19,090 bases of DNA, taken from Saprospiraceae bacterium UBA7328 (GTDB lineage: Bacteria > Bacteroidota > Bacteroidia > Chitinophagales > Saprospiraceae). Both the position numbers and the translations under genes were made by a program. The DNA lies in NCBI GenBank assembly GCA_002471345.1, contig DKPS01000188.1, positions 1-19,090 of the forward strand, read 5' to 3'. The notes under the pieces were generated by a model. The model saw only the letters and a program-made list of their open reading frames with translations. It searched no databases and was not told the DNA's origin. This document shows positions 8,921 to 16,115 of the stretch, piece after piece; position 1 is the stretch's first letter; each line of letters opens with the position of its first letter.

Positions 8921-9142
8921 TTAATAAAGGATGAAAACAAGTTGTGAAAATTGATTTCTAAAACTTGCCTTCTTAACTAGTATTTGTCTTACTAAAAACT
9001 CTATGTCTCTACCTATAATTAATAGAATGACACTTAGTACACTCCAAATTATTCCATACAAATGGCTTCTGGCCACAAAACAAATCGAAAAACACGAAAT
9101 TAGTCTACCTATAAAAATAGCTATATAGGTAAAAGAGTCCAA
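8921..9142 (-). CDS. Possible small two-helix membrane protein
   Basis: An open frame of 73 residues with a TTG start; no ATG or GTG exists in frame before the upstream stop, which weakens the call. The product would have two hydrophobic segments (about residues 5-25, IAIFIGRLISCFSICFVA, and 29-45, YGIIWSVLSVILLII) and a basic C-terminus. It overlaps no other gene and lies in the gap between the DUF6090 gene (+) and the serine hydrolase (-). I do not recognise a family, and no promoter is evident. It may be genuine, a fragment, or chance in AT-rich sequence. Confidence 0.35.
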   Translation of the reverse strand: MDSFTYIAIFIGRLISCFSICFVARSHLYGIIWSVLSVILLIIGRDIEFLVRQILVKKASFRNQFSQLVFILY

Positions 9143-9247
9143 TCTTTTTGTGTGGATTACATCTTCTTTTATTAATTATCAAAAGTAGGATTTCGTTTTA
9201 TGGCCTTTCACTTAAGGTTATGAGAAATCAGACTATTGTTTTTCACT

Positions 9248-9303
9248 AAGGGCATTCAAGTTTTTCAAATTTAGGAACTCATTTTCATAAATTTTATGCC
9301 CTT
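9248..9303. repeat. Nested inverted repeat just downstream of the serine hydrolase
   Basis: Outer arms AAGGGCAT (9248-9255) and ATGCCCTT (9296-9303) are perfect over 8 bp; inside them AAATTT (9267-9272) pairs with AAATTT (9289-9294), leaving a 16-nt apical loop. It abuts the stop codon of the minus-strand hydrolase, so in its mRNA it would form a 3' stem-loop that could act in termination or stability. No T-run follows the stem directly on that strand. Confidence 0.4.
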
Positions 9304-9304
9304 T

Positions 9305-10969
9305 TCATTTCTTCTCAAATTTTAGATTGGTCACTCTTCCAGCATCCAATTCAAACCCTTCTATTTTTCCATTTGATCTGTGAAATCGTACCAAATCACC
9401 ATCTGTGGTAAATATATCCTTGCCATAAATAACTAGCTCCTGGGCTTCATAATTAGCAATTTTTATTTTTAAAGTTTCACCCTCTTTAAAGAGTAAATAG
9501 GTGGCATCTAACTCCTTACTATAGAATTGGCCAGTATAATCTTCAGTGTCTAATTTGGAAAGATCAGTTGACTCTTTTCTTTTACAAGTAGTTTCATTGC
9601 CTTCTTGAAATACGGTAAGAATTTGAGTTTCGTCTTTTTTCAACTCTGAGAAAACAAATTGTATGGAAGGGTCATTAGTTATTTCGTATGTGTTTCCAGT
9701 TGTGTTGACAATTTTGTATGTGGATTTATTCCAACTCTGTAGAACATTGAGAGAATCATTTTTTATGCTTATTTCCAATTGTGCTCCGACTTGAATTTCA
9801 TAATTTCCAACTAACTGATTTAGAGTGAATTCTGGCTCTTGATTGGTGGCAATCTGAGTTTCAGAATTGTTTTCTTTTAATGATGGATCTATGAATTTAT
9901 CATAGAGTAAAATGTCAGCTATTTGAAAGGATTTAGCAGTTGGGTTTGCATCACCTCTATTGGCCAGAATAATTATTGAGAGTTGCTCTTCAGGAAATCT
10001 CATCAATTGAGCACGGTACCCGGCAAGAGAGCCACCATGACTCACTGTCTTAAGGCCTTTATAAATGTCCTTATGTAAGGCAAAAGCATAGCCACTACTT
10101 TCCCCATTATTTAATAACCCCTCAATATGCATTTTCTCAATAATGTCTTGACCTCCTTTTCCTAGTTTATTATCATAAAAATTCTGATCCCATAAGAAGA
10201 GATCCTCTATACTTGAATAGACTCCACCAGATCCAACAAGGTCAAATCTCATAATTAAATTATCATATCCTTCTTTCTCTCTTTTTCGATAGCTAAAAAC
10301 ACGATTTCTAATCAAATCAGTATTGTCATCATAAAATAGAGTGTTACGCATTCCTAAGGGCTGAAAAATGTTTTTATGAGCAAATTCTTTCAAAGATTGG
10401 CCTGCTGCTTTTTCTATTATCATAGCAAGCATGAAATAGCATGAGTTACTGTATAAGTATTTTTCTCCAGGAGTAAAATTTAACTCCTCTTGTCTTTTTA
10501 TAAGCTCGTAAACTTCATCTTCATCTGTATTGTCCAGATAGTTTCTACCTTTTAAATACATCAGGGTTAAGTAATCTCTCACTCCACTGGTATGATGTAT
10601 AAAGTGTCGAATAGTTAGAGGTGAATTATATTCAGGAAAGTCTGGTAGATATTTCTGAATTTCATCATCTAGGTCCAGTTTTCCTTGTTCTTCTAAGAGT
10701 AAAATGCTAAAAGTTACAAACTGTTTAGACACTGAACCTATATAAAAAACAGAAGATGGAGTTATTTTAATATCGTGTTCTAAATCACCAATTCCATATC
10801 CTTTTGAATATACTAGCTCTCCATTTTTTATAACTCCTAAGGCGCAACCTGGAACATCTGCCTGGTCCCATTCTATAAAAATGCTGTCTATTGTTTGGCT
10901 TTCTTTAATTTGTCCATATGATACAATAGAGAGGAAACAGAATGTCAAGAGTGAAATATAACTTTTCAT
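9305..10969 (-). CDS. Exported serine hydrolase, class C beta-lactamase/penicillin-binding-protein fold
   Basis: A secreted serine hydrolase of the Beta-lactamase family (PF00144), which also contains D-aminopeptidases, carboxypeptidases and esterases. The signal peptide is MKSYISLLTFCFLSIVSYGQ. The catalytic elements are S79-V-S-K82 (SxxK), Y173-S-N175 (YxN) and H311-G-G (in place of KTG), as in many non-lactamase relatives. The fold runs to about residue 350; the remaining ~200 residues form a lipocalin-like beta-rich tail with repeated short strands, common in peptide-acting members such as D-aminopeptidases. A true beta-lactamase is therefore less likely than a peptidase or esterase. The start ATG at 10967-10969 directly precedes the signal peptide. 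The methyltransferase ends 60 bp upstream on the same strand, so co-transcription is possible. Confidence 0.9.
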   Translation of the reverse strand: MKSYISLLTFCFLSIVSYGQIKESQTIDSIFIEWDQADVPGCALGVIKNGELVYSKGYGIGDLEHDIKITPSSVFYIGSVSKQFVTFSILLLEEQGKLDLDDEIQKYLPDFPEYNSPLTIRHFIHHTSGVRDYLTLMYLKGRNYLDNTDEDEVYELIKRQEELNFTPGEKYLYSNSCYFMLAMIIEKAAGQSLKEFAHKNIFQPLGMRNTLFYDDNTDLIRNRVFSYRKREKEGYDNLIMRFDLVGSGGVYSSIEDLFLWDQNFYDNKLGKGGQDIIEKMHIEGLLNNGESSGYAFALHKDIYKGLKTVSHGGSLAGYRAQLMRFPEEQLSIIILANRGDANPTAKSFQIADILLYDKFIDPSLKENNSETQIATNQEPEFTLNQLVGNYEIQVGAQLEISIKNDSLNVLQSWNKSTYKIVNTTGNTYEITNDPSIQFVFSELKKDETQILTVFQEGNETTCKRKESTDLSKLDTEDYTGQFYSKELDATYLLFKEGETLKIKIANYEAQELVIYGKDIFTTDGDLVRFHRSNGKIEGFELDAGRVTNLKFEKK

Positions 10970-11029
10970 ATTTTTAGATTTAATTGATGCTCAAGGCTTT
11001 GAATTCCATTGTTATTCTTGATAGTAATA

Positions 11030-11716
11030 TTATGGAATAACAGCTTCAAATACGGTCAAAGTTTCAATAAATTGGTCGCCTTTTTTCTCATAAGCTCCAG
11101 GGAATTTTTCAATGTTTTCCATGAATAACTTATCCTCAAAATAGTAATCTCTGAATGGCCCTTTAGTTTCTCCAACGATCCTTACTTTCATGCCCCATTC
11201 GTTCATCAAACTAATGCTCCGGTTTTTATCTGCCATACTTGATTGAATGAAAATAAGCCTGCCTCCAGATTTTACAAGTTTGTGCGCATCATTAATAAGA
11301 GTATCGATGAAATATCTATAATATCGCTTACCAGATTTTGCAAATGGAGGATTTGTAATCAAAACATCAAAAGGCCCTTTGTTAATATGAGTCCAATCTG
11401 CAACAACATATTCAACTGGAAGGTCAATTTGATTTTTCTTGAGATTATGACGGGTATTATCAAGTATTGGACGGTTAATCTCTGTAACTGTAAGTTTCTT
11501 CGGCTTTTTTTGAGCAATTAAAATAGTATGATTTCCACACCCACTTCCCAATTCAAGTACATCATCGCTCTTAAATTCTAAATCAAGGATCATGTTGCCC
11601 AGATGTATACCATGGGGTGTTGGGTTCCAAACACCTTCTGGTACATCTAGATTTATTGATACCTCTCCAAATGTCAGTGTGAGTTCTTGTGGATAAAGAT
11701 TATTTCCTTGGCTCAT
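11030..11716 (-). CDS. SAM-dependent methyltransferase with NPPF motif
   Basis: A 228-residue class I S-adenosylmethionine methyltransferase, cytoplasmic. Motif I is VLELGSGCG (residues 53-61), the acidic ribose-binding residue is E79 after strand 2, A-D-W at 106-108 follows strand 3, and motif IV is N-P-P-F (122-125). Asn-Pro-Pro-Phe/Tyr is used by enzymes that methylate a planar nitrogen: adenine N6, tRNA adenine, or glutamine side chains as in PrmC. The short length and lack of a target-recognition or helical N-terminal domain argue against a restriction-modification enzyme and against PrmC itself. TrmN6-like tRNA methylation or rRNA/protein modification is a reasonable guess only. It is 60 bp upstream of the serine hydrolase and divergent from the MscS channel gene. 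Confidence 0.85.
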   Translation of the reverse strand: MSQGNNLYPQELTLTFGEVSINLDVPEGVWNPTPHGIHLGNMILDLEFKSDDVLELGSGCGNHTILIAQKKPKKLTVTEINRPILDNTRHNLKKNQIDLPVEYVVADWTHINKGPFDVLITNPPFAKSGKRYYRYFIDTLINDAHKLVKSGGRLIFIQSSMADKNRSISLMNEWGMKVRIVGETKGPFRDYYFEDKLFMENIEKFPGAYEKKGDQFIETLTVFEAVIP

Positions 11717-12021
11717 TAAAATTAAATTATGCTGAAAGAATATGTTTAATAATTCTCAAAAATCCTATCTCTCTCTTATTTAAAAACCATTCAATCATCA
11801 TGAGGTTTTATATAGGATTACCCTGAGTATTGTTGAATTTTAGATATAATAGTTCATTTTGACCCTTTAAAAGTTACCTGTCCAATGTTTAATTAACTTT
11901 GGTCCGTCTTCCTATTTTCATCCAAATTAAGTCAAAATTCTTTTGATGAAATAGGTTTTTAAAATAGATAATCAGATTATATTTTTTTTCAAATTTTAGT
12001 GGATTCAAATTAAGAGGAGAT
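11717..12021. other. Divergent promoter region with nested inverted repeat
   Basis: These 305 bp separate the methyltransferase (-) from the MscS channel gene (+). A nested dyad occupies 11761-11819: AATCCTAT (11761-11768) with ATAGGATT (11812-11819), and inside it AAAACC (11783-11788) with GGTTTT (11804-11809). TAACTTTG at 11894-11901 matches the -7 element TAnnTTTG for the channel gene, about 120 bp before its start, but I see no TTG at the proper distance upstream. No gene is visible. Confidence 0.45.
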
Positions 12022-13266
12022 ATGCTTGAAATTTTTAGAAGTTGGATTATCGATCAGGGACTGGAATTAGCAATAGCCGATATTTTAGCTAGAGCTTTAT
12101 TGTTTGTTTTGATTATTGTCTTAAGTTTTATCGTCTATCTGTTTGCAAAACATTTTATACTAAAAGGACTCACCGCAATTATTGGTCGTACAGCAACAGA
12201 ATGGGATGATGTGATTTTACATAAAAGAGTATTTAATCGCCTTGCGCTCCTTGTTCCAGCTATAGTTGTTTACATGTCTATAGCTGTCCCTTTTCAGGGA
12301 TATGATTGGCTGATAGCTTTGATAAATGGACTTGTTTTAATCTATATGATTGCAATGGGATTGCTTGCTATTGATGCTTTTCTAAATGCTTCACTTGTCA
12401 TTTACTCCTCATATGAGGTGTCCAATAGAATCCCGATTAAGGGCTTTATTCAGGTTTTTAAAATCATAGTATATTTTACCAGTGGGATATTTATAATTTC
12501 TATTTTACTGAATAAAACCCCTATTTATTTATTTAGCAGCCTTGGGGCTCTTACGGCTGTTTTGATGTTTATTTTTAAGGATGCCATCCTAGGTTTTGTA
12601 GCTGGAATACAATTGTCAGCGAATAAAATGGTGGCTAATGGAGATTGGATTGAGATGCCAAAATATGGCGCTAACGGCGACATTATAGAAATTGCTTTAA
12701 CCACAGTTAAGGTCCAAAATTGGGATAAAACAATTACTACTATTCCCACCTATGCTCTCATCACAGAATCATTTAAAAATTGGCGTGGCATGTCTGATTC
12801 AGGTGGAAGGAGAATTAAGCGATCCATAAACCTGGATATAAATACTATTAAATTTTGTACTGAAGAAATGTTGGATCAGTTTAGTAAAATCCAATACATC
12901 TCCAGTTACATTGAAAAAAAGAAAAAAGAAGTCAAAGAAGTAAATGAATTGGAGAAAGTGGATAGTTCCAGTCTTGTGAATGGAAGAAGGATGACTAATA
13001 TTGGAACATTTCGGGCATATGTTGAATCTTACTTGCACAACCATCCAATGATCAATAAGGAAATGACACTGTTAGTGAGGCAGCTTGCTCCAACTGAACA
13101 CGGCTTGCCGATAGAAATATATGTCTTTAGTAAAAATCAGGAATGGGCAAAATATGAAAGTATACAAGCCAATATTTTTGATCATTTGTTGGCTGTCATT
13201 CCGGAATTTCAATTGCGAGTGTTTCAAGATCCAAGTGGCTTAGATTTTAGCAAATTGAAGTCATGA
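12022..13266 (+). CDS. ybdG: MscS-family mechanosensitive channel, YbdG (miniconductance) type
   Basis: A 414-residue membrane channel that opens under membrane tension and releases solutes during osmotic downshock. Several hydrophobic helices occupy residues ~20-185. The MscS core follows: the pore-lining helix region LFSSLGALTAVLMFIFKDAI, then FVAGIQLSANKMVANGDWIEM, the beta-domain entry typical of MscS, then the cytoplasmic alpha/beta domain. Length and C-terminus (IFDHLLAVIPEFQLRVFQDPSG) match E. coli YbdG (415 residues, MscM activity) closely from memory. The ATG follows AGAGGAGA, an unusually purine-rich site for these bacteria, but it sits only 2 nt from the start, too close for an optimal Shine-Dalgarno interaction. 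It converges on the decayed DUF6090 gene with 2 bp between the stops. Confidence 0.93.
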   Translation: MLEIFRSWIIDQGLELAIADILARALLFVLIIVLSFIVYLFAKHFILKGLTAIIGRTATEWDDVILHKRVFNRLALLVPAIVVYMSIAVPFQGYDWLIALINGLVLIYMIAMGLLAIDAFLNASLVIYSSYEVSNRIPIKGFIQVFKIIVYFTSGIFIISILLNKTPIYLFSSLGALTAVLMFIFKDAILGFVAGIQLSANKMVANGDWIEMPKYGANGDIIEIALTTVKVQNWDKTITTIPTYALITESFKNWRGMSDSGGRRIKRSINLDINTIKFCTEEMLDQFSKIQYISSYIEKKKKEVKEVNELEKVDSSSLVNGRRMTNIGTFRAYVESYLHNHPMINKEMTLLVRQLAPTEHGLPIEIYVFSKNQEWAKYESIQANIFDHLLAVIPEFQLRVFQDPSGLDFSKLKS

Positions 13267-13268
13267 TC

Positions 13269-13522
13269 TTACATTGTCACTTGATATCTTTCTTTAGCAA
13301 ATAGAACGTTTTCTGCATCTTCTTCTAGGTTACTCATGATGGCTAAAAGAGCTTGATGTTCGATGGCTTTTTGTTCCTTATCCTCATTCCAATTATTCAT
13401 TAGAAAAGCCAGAAGAATATTGATCATAACTAACTGTATTTCACCAAAAGAATATATTCGATACTTTCCAATTTTGTTTTTATCTACATTCTTTCACGAA
13501 ACCTTCTAAATAATTTCATCAT
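13269..13522 (-). pseudogene. Decayed, truncated DUF6090 gene
   Basis: Read on the minus strand, ATG at 13519 (or 13522) gives MKLFRRFRERM and stops at 13484-13486. Shifting back one base near the GAAAGAATG stretch (about 13487-13495) continues as KNVDKNKIGKYRIYSFGEIQ, then a membrane helix ending LAFLMNNWNEDKEQ, then EHQALLAIMSNLEEDAENVL, and stops at 13269-13271. With one added A the sequence aligns through the N-terminal module, membrane helix and the E...L..I..NLxED segment of the DUF6090 protein at 8126. It would total only about 85 residues against ~246, so the periplasmic part is gone. Both a frameshift and a truncation point to a dead copy. Helix positions usually hydrophobic are altered (IQLVMINILLAF), also consistent with decay. 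Confidence 0.75.
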
Positions 13523-13710
13523 CGATTTTTGTTTGTTCTATCATCTACTCTCTGACAATCAATATTGACACTATACTTCATACTCTTTATATCAGATAAG
13601 TATATGTCTTTGAAAATCAGATGATTATTATATTCTAGATGTTTCGAAAGACGCAACATGGAATTTGGGAATAAGTCTTTAATTTTGATTTGTTCTTATT
13701 TCTCCTGTTA

Positions 13711-13749
13711 TTAGTTGATCTAATATAGTGAACCACTATGATCAATTAA
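13711..13749. promoter_or_regulatory. Imperfect palindrome upstream of the APC transporter
   Basis: TTAGTTGATC....ATAGTG (13711-13730) pairs with CACTATGATCAATTAA (13734-13749) around a 3-nt centre; the left arm carries four extra bases and one mismatch. It lies about 55 bp before the transporter start and 24 bp after a -7-like TAATTTTG (13680-13687), so it would sit in the mRNA leader or act as an operator. No -33 partner was found. Confidence 0.35.
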
Positions 13750-13804
13750 TTACATATCCCACCTCATTTGTCATTACCACAATACTTTCCCATCTTCACC
13801 ACTC

Positions 13805-15097
13805 ATGGGATCACAACAAAAACATAAGATAGGATTATTAGGTAGCACTTCTGTTGTAGTAGGAAATATGATTGGATCCGGCATTTTTTTGTTGCCTGCT
13901 TCATTAGCCATGTACGGTGGTATAGGAATAGTAGGATGGGTATGTTCTGCTGCTGGGGCTGTGTTATTATCTTTGATGTTTGCAGAGTTGGGCCAGTACG
14001 CTCCTGATTCTATTGGAGGTCCTTATGTCTTCAGTAGGATGGGATTGGGTGATTTTGCAGGGTTCCTTGTAGCATGGGGATATTGGATATCTATATGGTC
14101 TACAAATGCTGCTATTGCTGTGGCCTTAGTGGGGTACCTCAAAGTTTTTTTACCCATATTGGATACTTCTATTCCTTTAGCTGTAGGAACTGGATTAGGT
14201 TTTTTATGGCTATTCACATGGATTAACTCTAAACCTCTAAAGACCGTAGCAAGTATTCAAATCATTACAACTATTCTTAAAGTAGCACCTATTTTATTGA
14301 TAGGAATTATCGGTATATTTTATGTCAATTGGGATCATTTTTTACCCTTTAATGCAAGTGAAGAATCTAATTTCACAGCTATCACAAATGCTGCGACCTT
14401 AACACTTTTTGCTTTTTTAGGAATGGAGAGTGCTGTAATTGTGAGTGGCGATACAGAAAATGCTAAAAGTACGGTGAGGAAATCTACAATCTATGGTACA
14501 CTCATCACTATAGTGGTCTACATATCAAGTGCAATAGCGATCCTAGGAATTGTTCCTCCAGAATCTTTGATGACATCGAATGCTCCTTTTGCGGATGCCG
14601 CGGAGATTTTTATAGGCCCATCTGCCAGATATGTGGTGGCAGGGTGTGCTGTCATCGCCACTATTGGAGCGCTCAATGGATGGATACTCCTTCAAGGAAG
14701 GATCCCTATGGCTGCAGCTCAGGACAAATTATTTCCAACTATTTTTGGGAAAAAGAATGAGAATGGATCACCAATTCTTGGAATAATATTGTCTAGTATA
14801 TTGGCATCAGTATTAATGGTATTCAGCTTTTCAGAAAGTCTCATTGATGCATTTAAATTTATGATAACCCTTTCCACCCTCTCCGTTATTATTCCATATC
14901 TATTTTCTGCTGGTAGTTTGGCTATACTGGGGTTCCAGAATGATGGGCCCCAAATTTCTAAGAAGATCATTTTAGCATTTGCCACATTTATATTTTGTCT
15001 ATGGTTGCTTTATGGTTGTGGTGCTGAGATCGTATTTTATGGGTTCTTTTTATTGATGATGGGAGTTCCTTTTTATGCTTATTTGAAAAGAGGATGA
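13805..15097 (+). CDS. APC-superfamily amino acid transporter, AdiC/PotE-like
   Basis: An integral membrane transporter or antiporter of about 430 residues with 12 predicted helices. The first helix has the substrate-binding G-S-G-I-F (24-28, in GNMIGSGIFLLPASLA). Helix 3 has YWISIWSTNAAIAVALVGYL, matching the AdiC helix that carries Asn101. Helix 8 retains NGWILLQGR, the position of the AdiC gating Trp293. In TLFAFLGMESA, a Phe stands where AdiC has the substrate-stacking Trp202, suggesting a different substrate from arginine/agmatine (alignment from memory). The likely role is exchange or uptake of a basic amino acid or polyamine. No decarboxylase lies nearby, so an acid-resistance pair is not supported. 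The ATG start is preceded by a palindrome and a -7-like element. Confidence 0.88.
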   Translation: MGSQQKHKIGLLGSTSVVVGNMIGSGIFLLPASLAMYGGIGIVGWVCSAAGAVLLSLMFAELGQYAPDSIGGPYVFSRMGLGDFAGFLVAWGYWISIWSTNAAIAVALVGYLKVFLPILDTSIPLAVGTGLGFLWLFTWINSKPLKTVASIQIITTILKVAPILLIGIIGIFYVNWDHFLPFNASEESNFTAITNAATLTLFAFLGMESAVIVSGDTENAKSTVRKSTIYGTLITIVVYISSAIAILGIVPPESLMTSNAPFADAAEIFIGPSARYVVAGCAVIATIGALNGWILLQGRIPMAAAQDKLFPTIFGKKNENGSPILGIILSSILASVLMVFSFSESLIDAFKFMITLSTLSVIIPYLFSAGSLAILGFQNDGPQISKKIILAFATFIFCLWLLYGCGAEIVFYGFFLLMMGVPFYAYLKRG

Positions 15098-15125
15098 TGG
15101 GCTAATCTTTTGATCTGATAATTGG

Positions 15126-15299
15126 ATGAGTAAAATTGATAAAGTAGAAAGTGAAGATGAATTTGAAGTAAAAAGGGTATGTAAAGGGCTTCATTCGAGA
15201 TTTTGCAAAACTGGGAGATTTTCAACTAAAAAAGAACAAAGCGTATATCATTTTCATCGGATTCTAGCTGGAGGTCGTAGTCTTTTTGTAGGCTATTAA
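15126..15299 (+). CDS. Possible 57-residue protein of unknown function
   Basis: ATG at 15126 opens a frame of 57 codons ending in TAA at 15297-15299, just before a strong hairpin. The product begins MSKIDKVESEDEFEVKRVCK and ends in RILAGGRSLFVGY; it is basic, has two Cys and no membrane segment. I recognise no family. Position between the transporter and the hairpin would suit a short downstream gene, but a frame of this length can arise by chance. Confidence 0.25.
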   Translation: MSKIDKVESEDEFEVKRVCKGLHSRFCKTGRFSTKKEQSVYHFHRILAGGRSLFVGY

Positions 15300-15303
15300 A
15301 ATC

Positions 15304-15333
15304 AGAAAGTGGTCCGAAACCGAACCACTTTCT
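15304..15333. terminator. Probable transcription terminator hairpin, perhaps bidirectional
   Basis: AGAAAGTGGT (15304-15313) and ACCACTTTCT (15324-15333) form a perfect 10-bp stem with a 10-nt loop. It lies 28 bp beyond the stop of the acidic-repeat gene; on that (minus) strand the stem is followed by GATTTTAATA, a modest T-tract. It could also end plus-strand transcription from the APC transporter. Confidence 0.65.
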
Positions 15334-15360
15334 AATCCTAAAAACGTCATTAACCAACTA

Positions 15361-15999
15361 TTAATCTAAGTAGTCTGCAAAGGTGCCATCAGCATTAAAT
15401 TCAATTTCTACTTCATCATTTAATACTGCGATATATGAACCATGCTCATCTAGTTTGATAGAGTCAATGGTCGCATTTGAATGATTATTGGCCAAGTAAG
15501 TATCTATAACCTCTGGATATTCTCTAACATTTTCATCCGAATCTGATTCTCCTTCATCAGTGTCTTCTTCATCATTTTCCTCATCACCATTTTGGTCATC
15601 AGTGTCTTCTTCACAGTTTTCCTCATCACCATCTTGGTCATCGGTATCTTCTTCACTGTTTTCTTCATCACCATCTTGGTCAACAGTGTCTTCTTCATCG
15701 TTTTCCTCATCACCATTTTGGTCATCAGTGTCTTCTTCACAGTTTTCCTCATCACCATTTTGGTCATCGGTATCTTCTTCACCGTTTTCTTCATCACCAT
15801 TTTGGTCATCAGTATCTTCTTCATCTATTAAGTTTCCTTCTGAATCGAAGCTGAGCTCAATCCCATCTGCAAGCTTTGCTACAAATGTTCCATCATCTTG
15901 TTTCGAAACCTCAAGAATGGAGGTGTTAGGATGATTAGTGCTCACATACTCATCAATAGATGGAGGGTATTCCGATGTGATAGAATCTTGTTTTAACAT
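15361..15999 (-). CDS. PepSY-like protein with acidic tandem-repeat linker (body of a lipoprotein)
   Basis: A 212-residue, extremely acidic protein. Residues ~8-58 and ~157-210 are two copies of a PepSY-like (BLIP-like) module with the pattern E-Y-P..I..Y...NH.N..I......DG......L.D..E..F...G. Between them lie six 14-residue repeats of consensus EEDTDDQNGDEEN-x (residues 60-143) plus a partial seventh, where x is G, C, D, S, C, D. As written the frame starts at ATG 15999 with no signal peptide, but a lipoprotein signal in another frame lies immediately upstream (16115-16014), so the intact protein was very probably a lipoprotein. Asp/Glu runs of this type often bind calcium; that role is inferred. 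A strong hairpin follows the stop. Confidence 0.75.
   Translation of the reverse strand: MLKQDSITSEYPPSIDEYVSTNHPNTSILEVSKQDDGTFVAKLADGIELSFDSEGNLIDEEDTDDQNGDEENGEEDTDDQNGDEENCEEDTDDQNGDEENDEEDTVDQDGDEENSEEDTDDQDGDEENCEEDTDDQNGDEENDEEDTDEGESDSDENVREYPEVIDTYLANNHSNATIDSIKLDEHGSYIAVLNDEVEIEFNADGTFADYLD
15553..15822 (-). repeat. 42-bp coding tandem repeat, six full copies plus a partial one
   Basis: Six consecutive 42-bp units occupy 15571-15822 and a partial unit continues to 15553, each encoding one 14-residue acidic block. Units are nearly identical. Copies three apart share the same final residue (C or D) and the same third-base choices, for example GGTATCTTCTTCAC on the plus strand recurs at a 126-bp distance. 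This indicates that a three-unit block was duplicated. Such an array can change in copy number without shifting frame, because 42 is a multiple of three. Confidence 0.9.
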
Positions 16000-16013
16000 A
16001 AGATGTGTATTTG

Positions 16014-16115
16014 CTAATGACGAAGATTCGTGTAGATATCACTGTCTTTTGAACAAGGTGAAGCTGTTAAAATAATTACTAGGCATAGGAGTGCTAATTC
16101 AAAATACTTTTTCAT
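16014..16115 (-). pseudogene. Lipoprotein signal peptide separated from its protein by a frameshift
   Basis: ATG at 16113-16115 begins MKKYFELALLCLVIILTASP, then CSKDSD, a lipoprotein-type signal with Cys21 followed by Lys and Asp as in Bacteroidota surface lipoproteins; Pro at -1 of the lipobox is unusual. This frame stops at 16014-16016. The downstream acidic protein's frame is open from just after a TGA near 16042. One extra base in the overlap would produce one continuous lipoprotein of about 250 residues. No separate downstream start makes the signal useful on its own. Confidence 0.65.

Noticed and set aside
9305..10969. Reading the serine hydrolase as a beta-lactamase resistance gene
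   Set aside because: The fold and SxxK/YxN motifs are shared with peptidases and esterases; HGG replaces KTG and a long beta-rich tail is present, so resistance is not supported.
11030..11716. The NPPF methyltransferase as part of a restriction-modification or phage-defence locus
   Set aside because: It is short, lacks a target-recognition domain, and no nuclease or defence gene lies near it.
12013..12020. AGAGGAGA as a strong Shine-Dalgarno site for the MscS gene
   Set aside because: The core sits only 2 nt before the ATG, too close for normal pairing, and this phylum rarely uses such sites.
15560..15934. Serine/phenylalanine-rich frame opposite the acidic repeat protein
   Set aside because: It is the mirror of the 42-bp repeat; a repeat with a period divisible by three keeps all frames open. 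The minus-strand frame has PepSY-like modules at both ends, so it is the real one.
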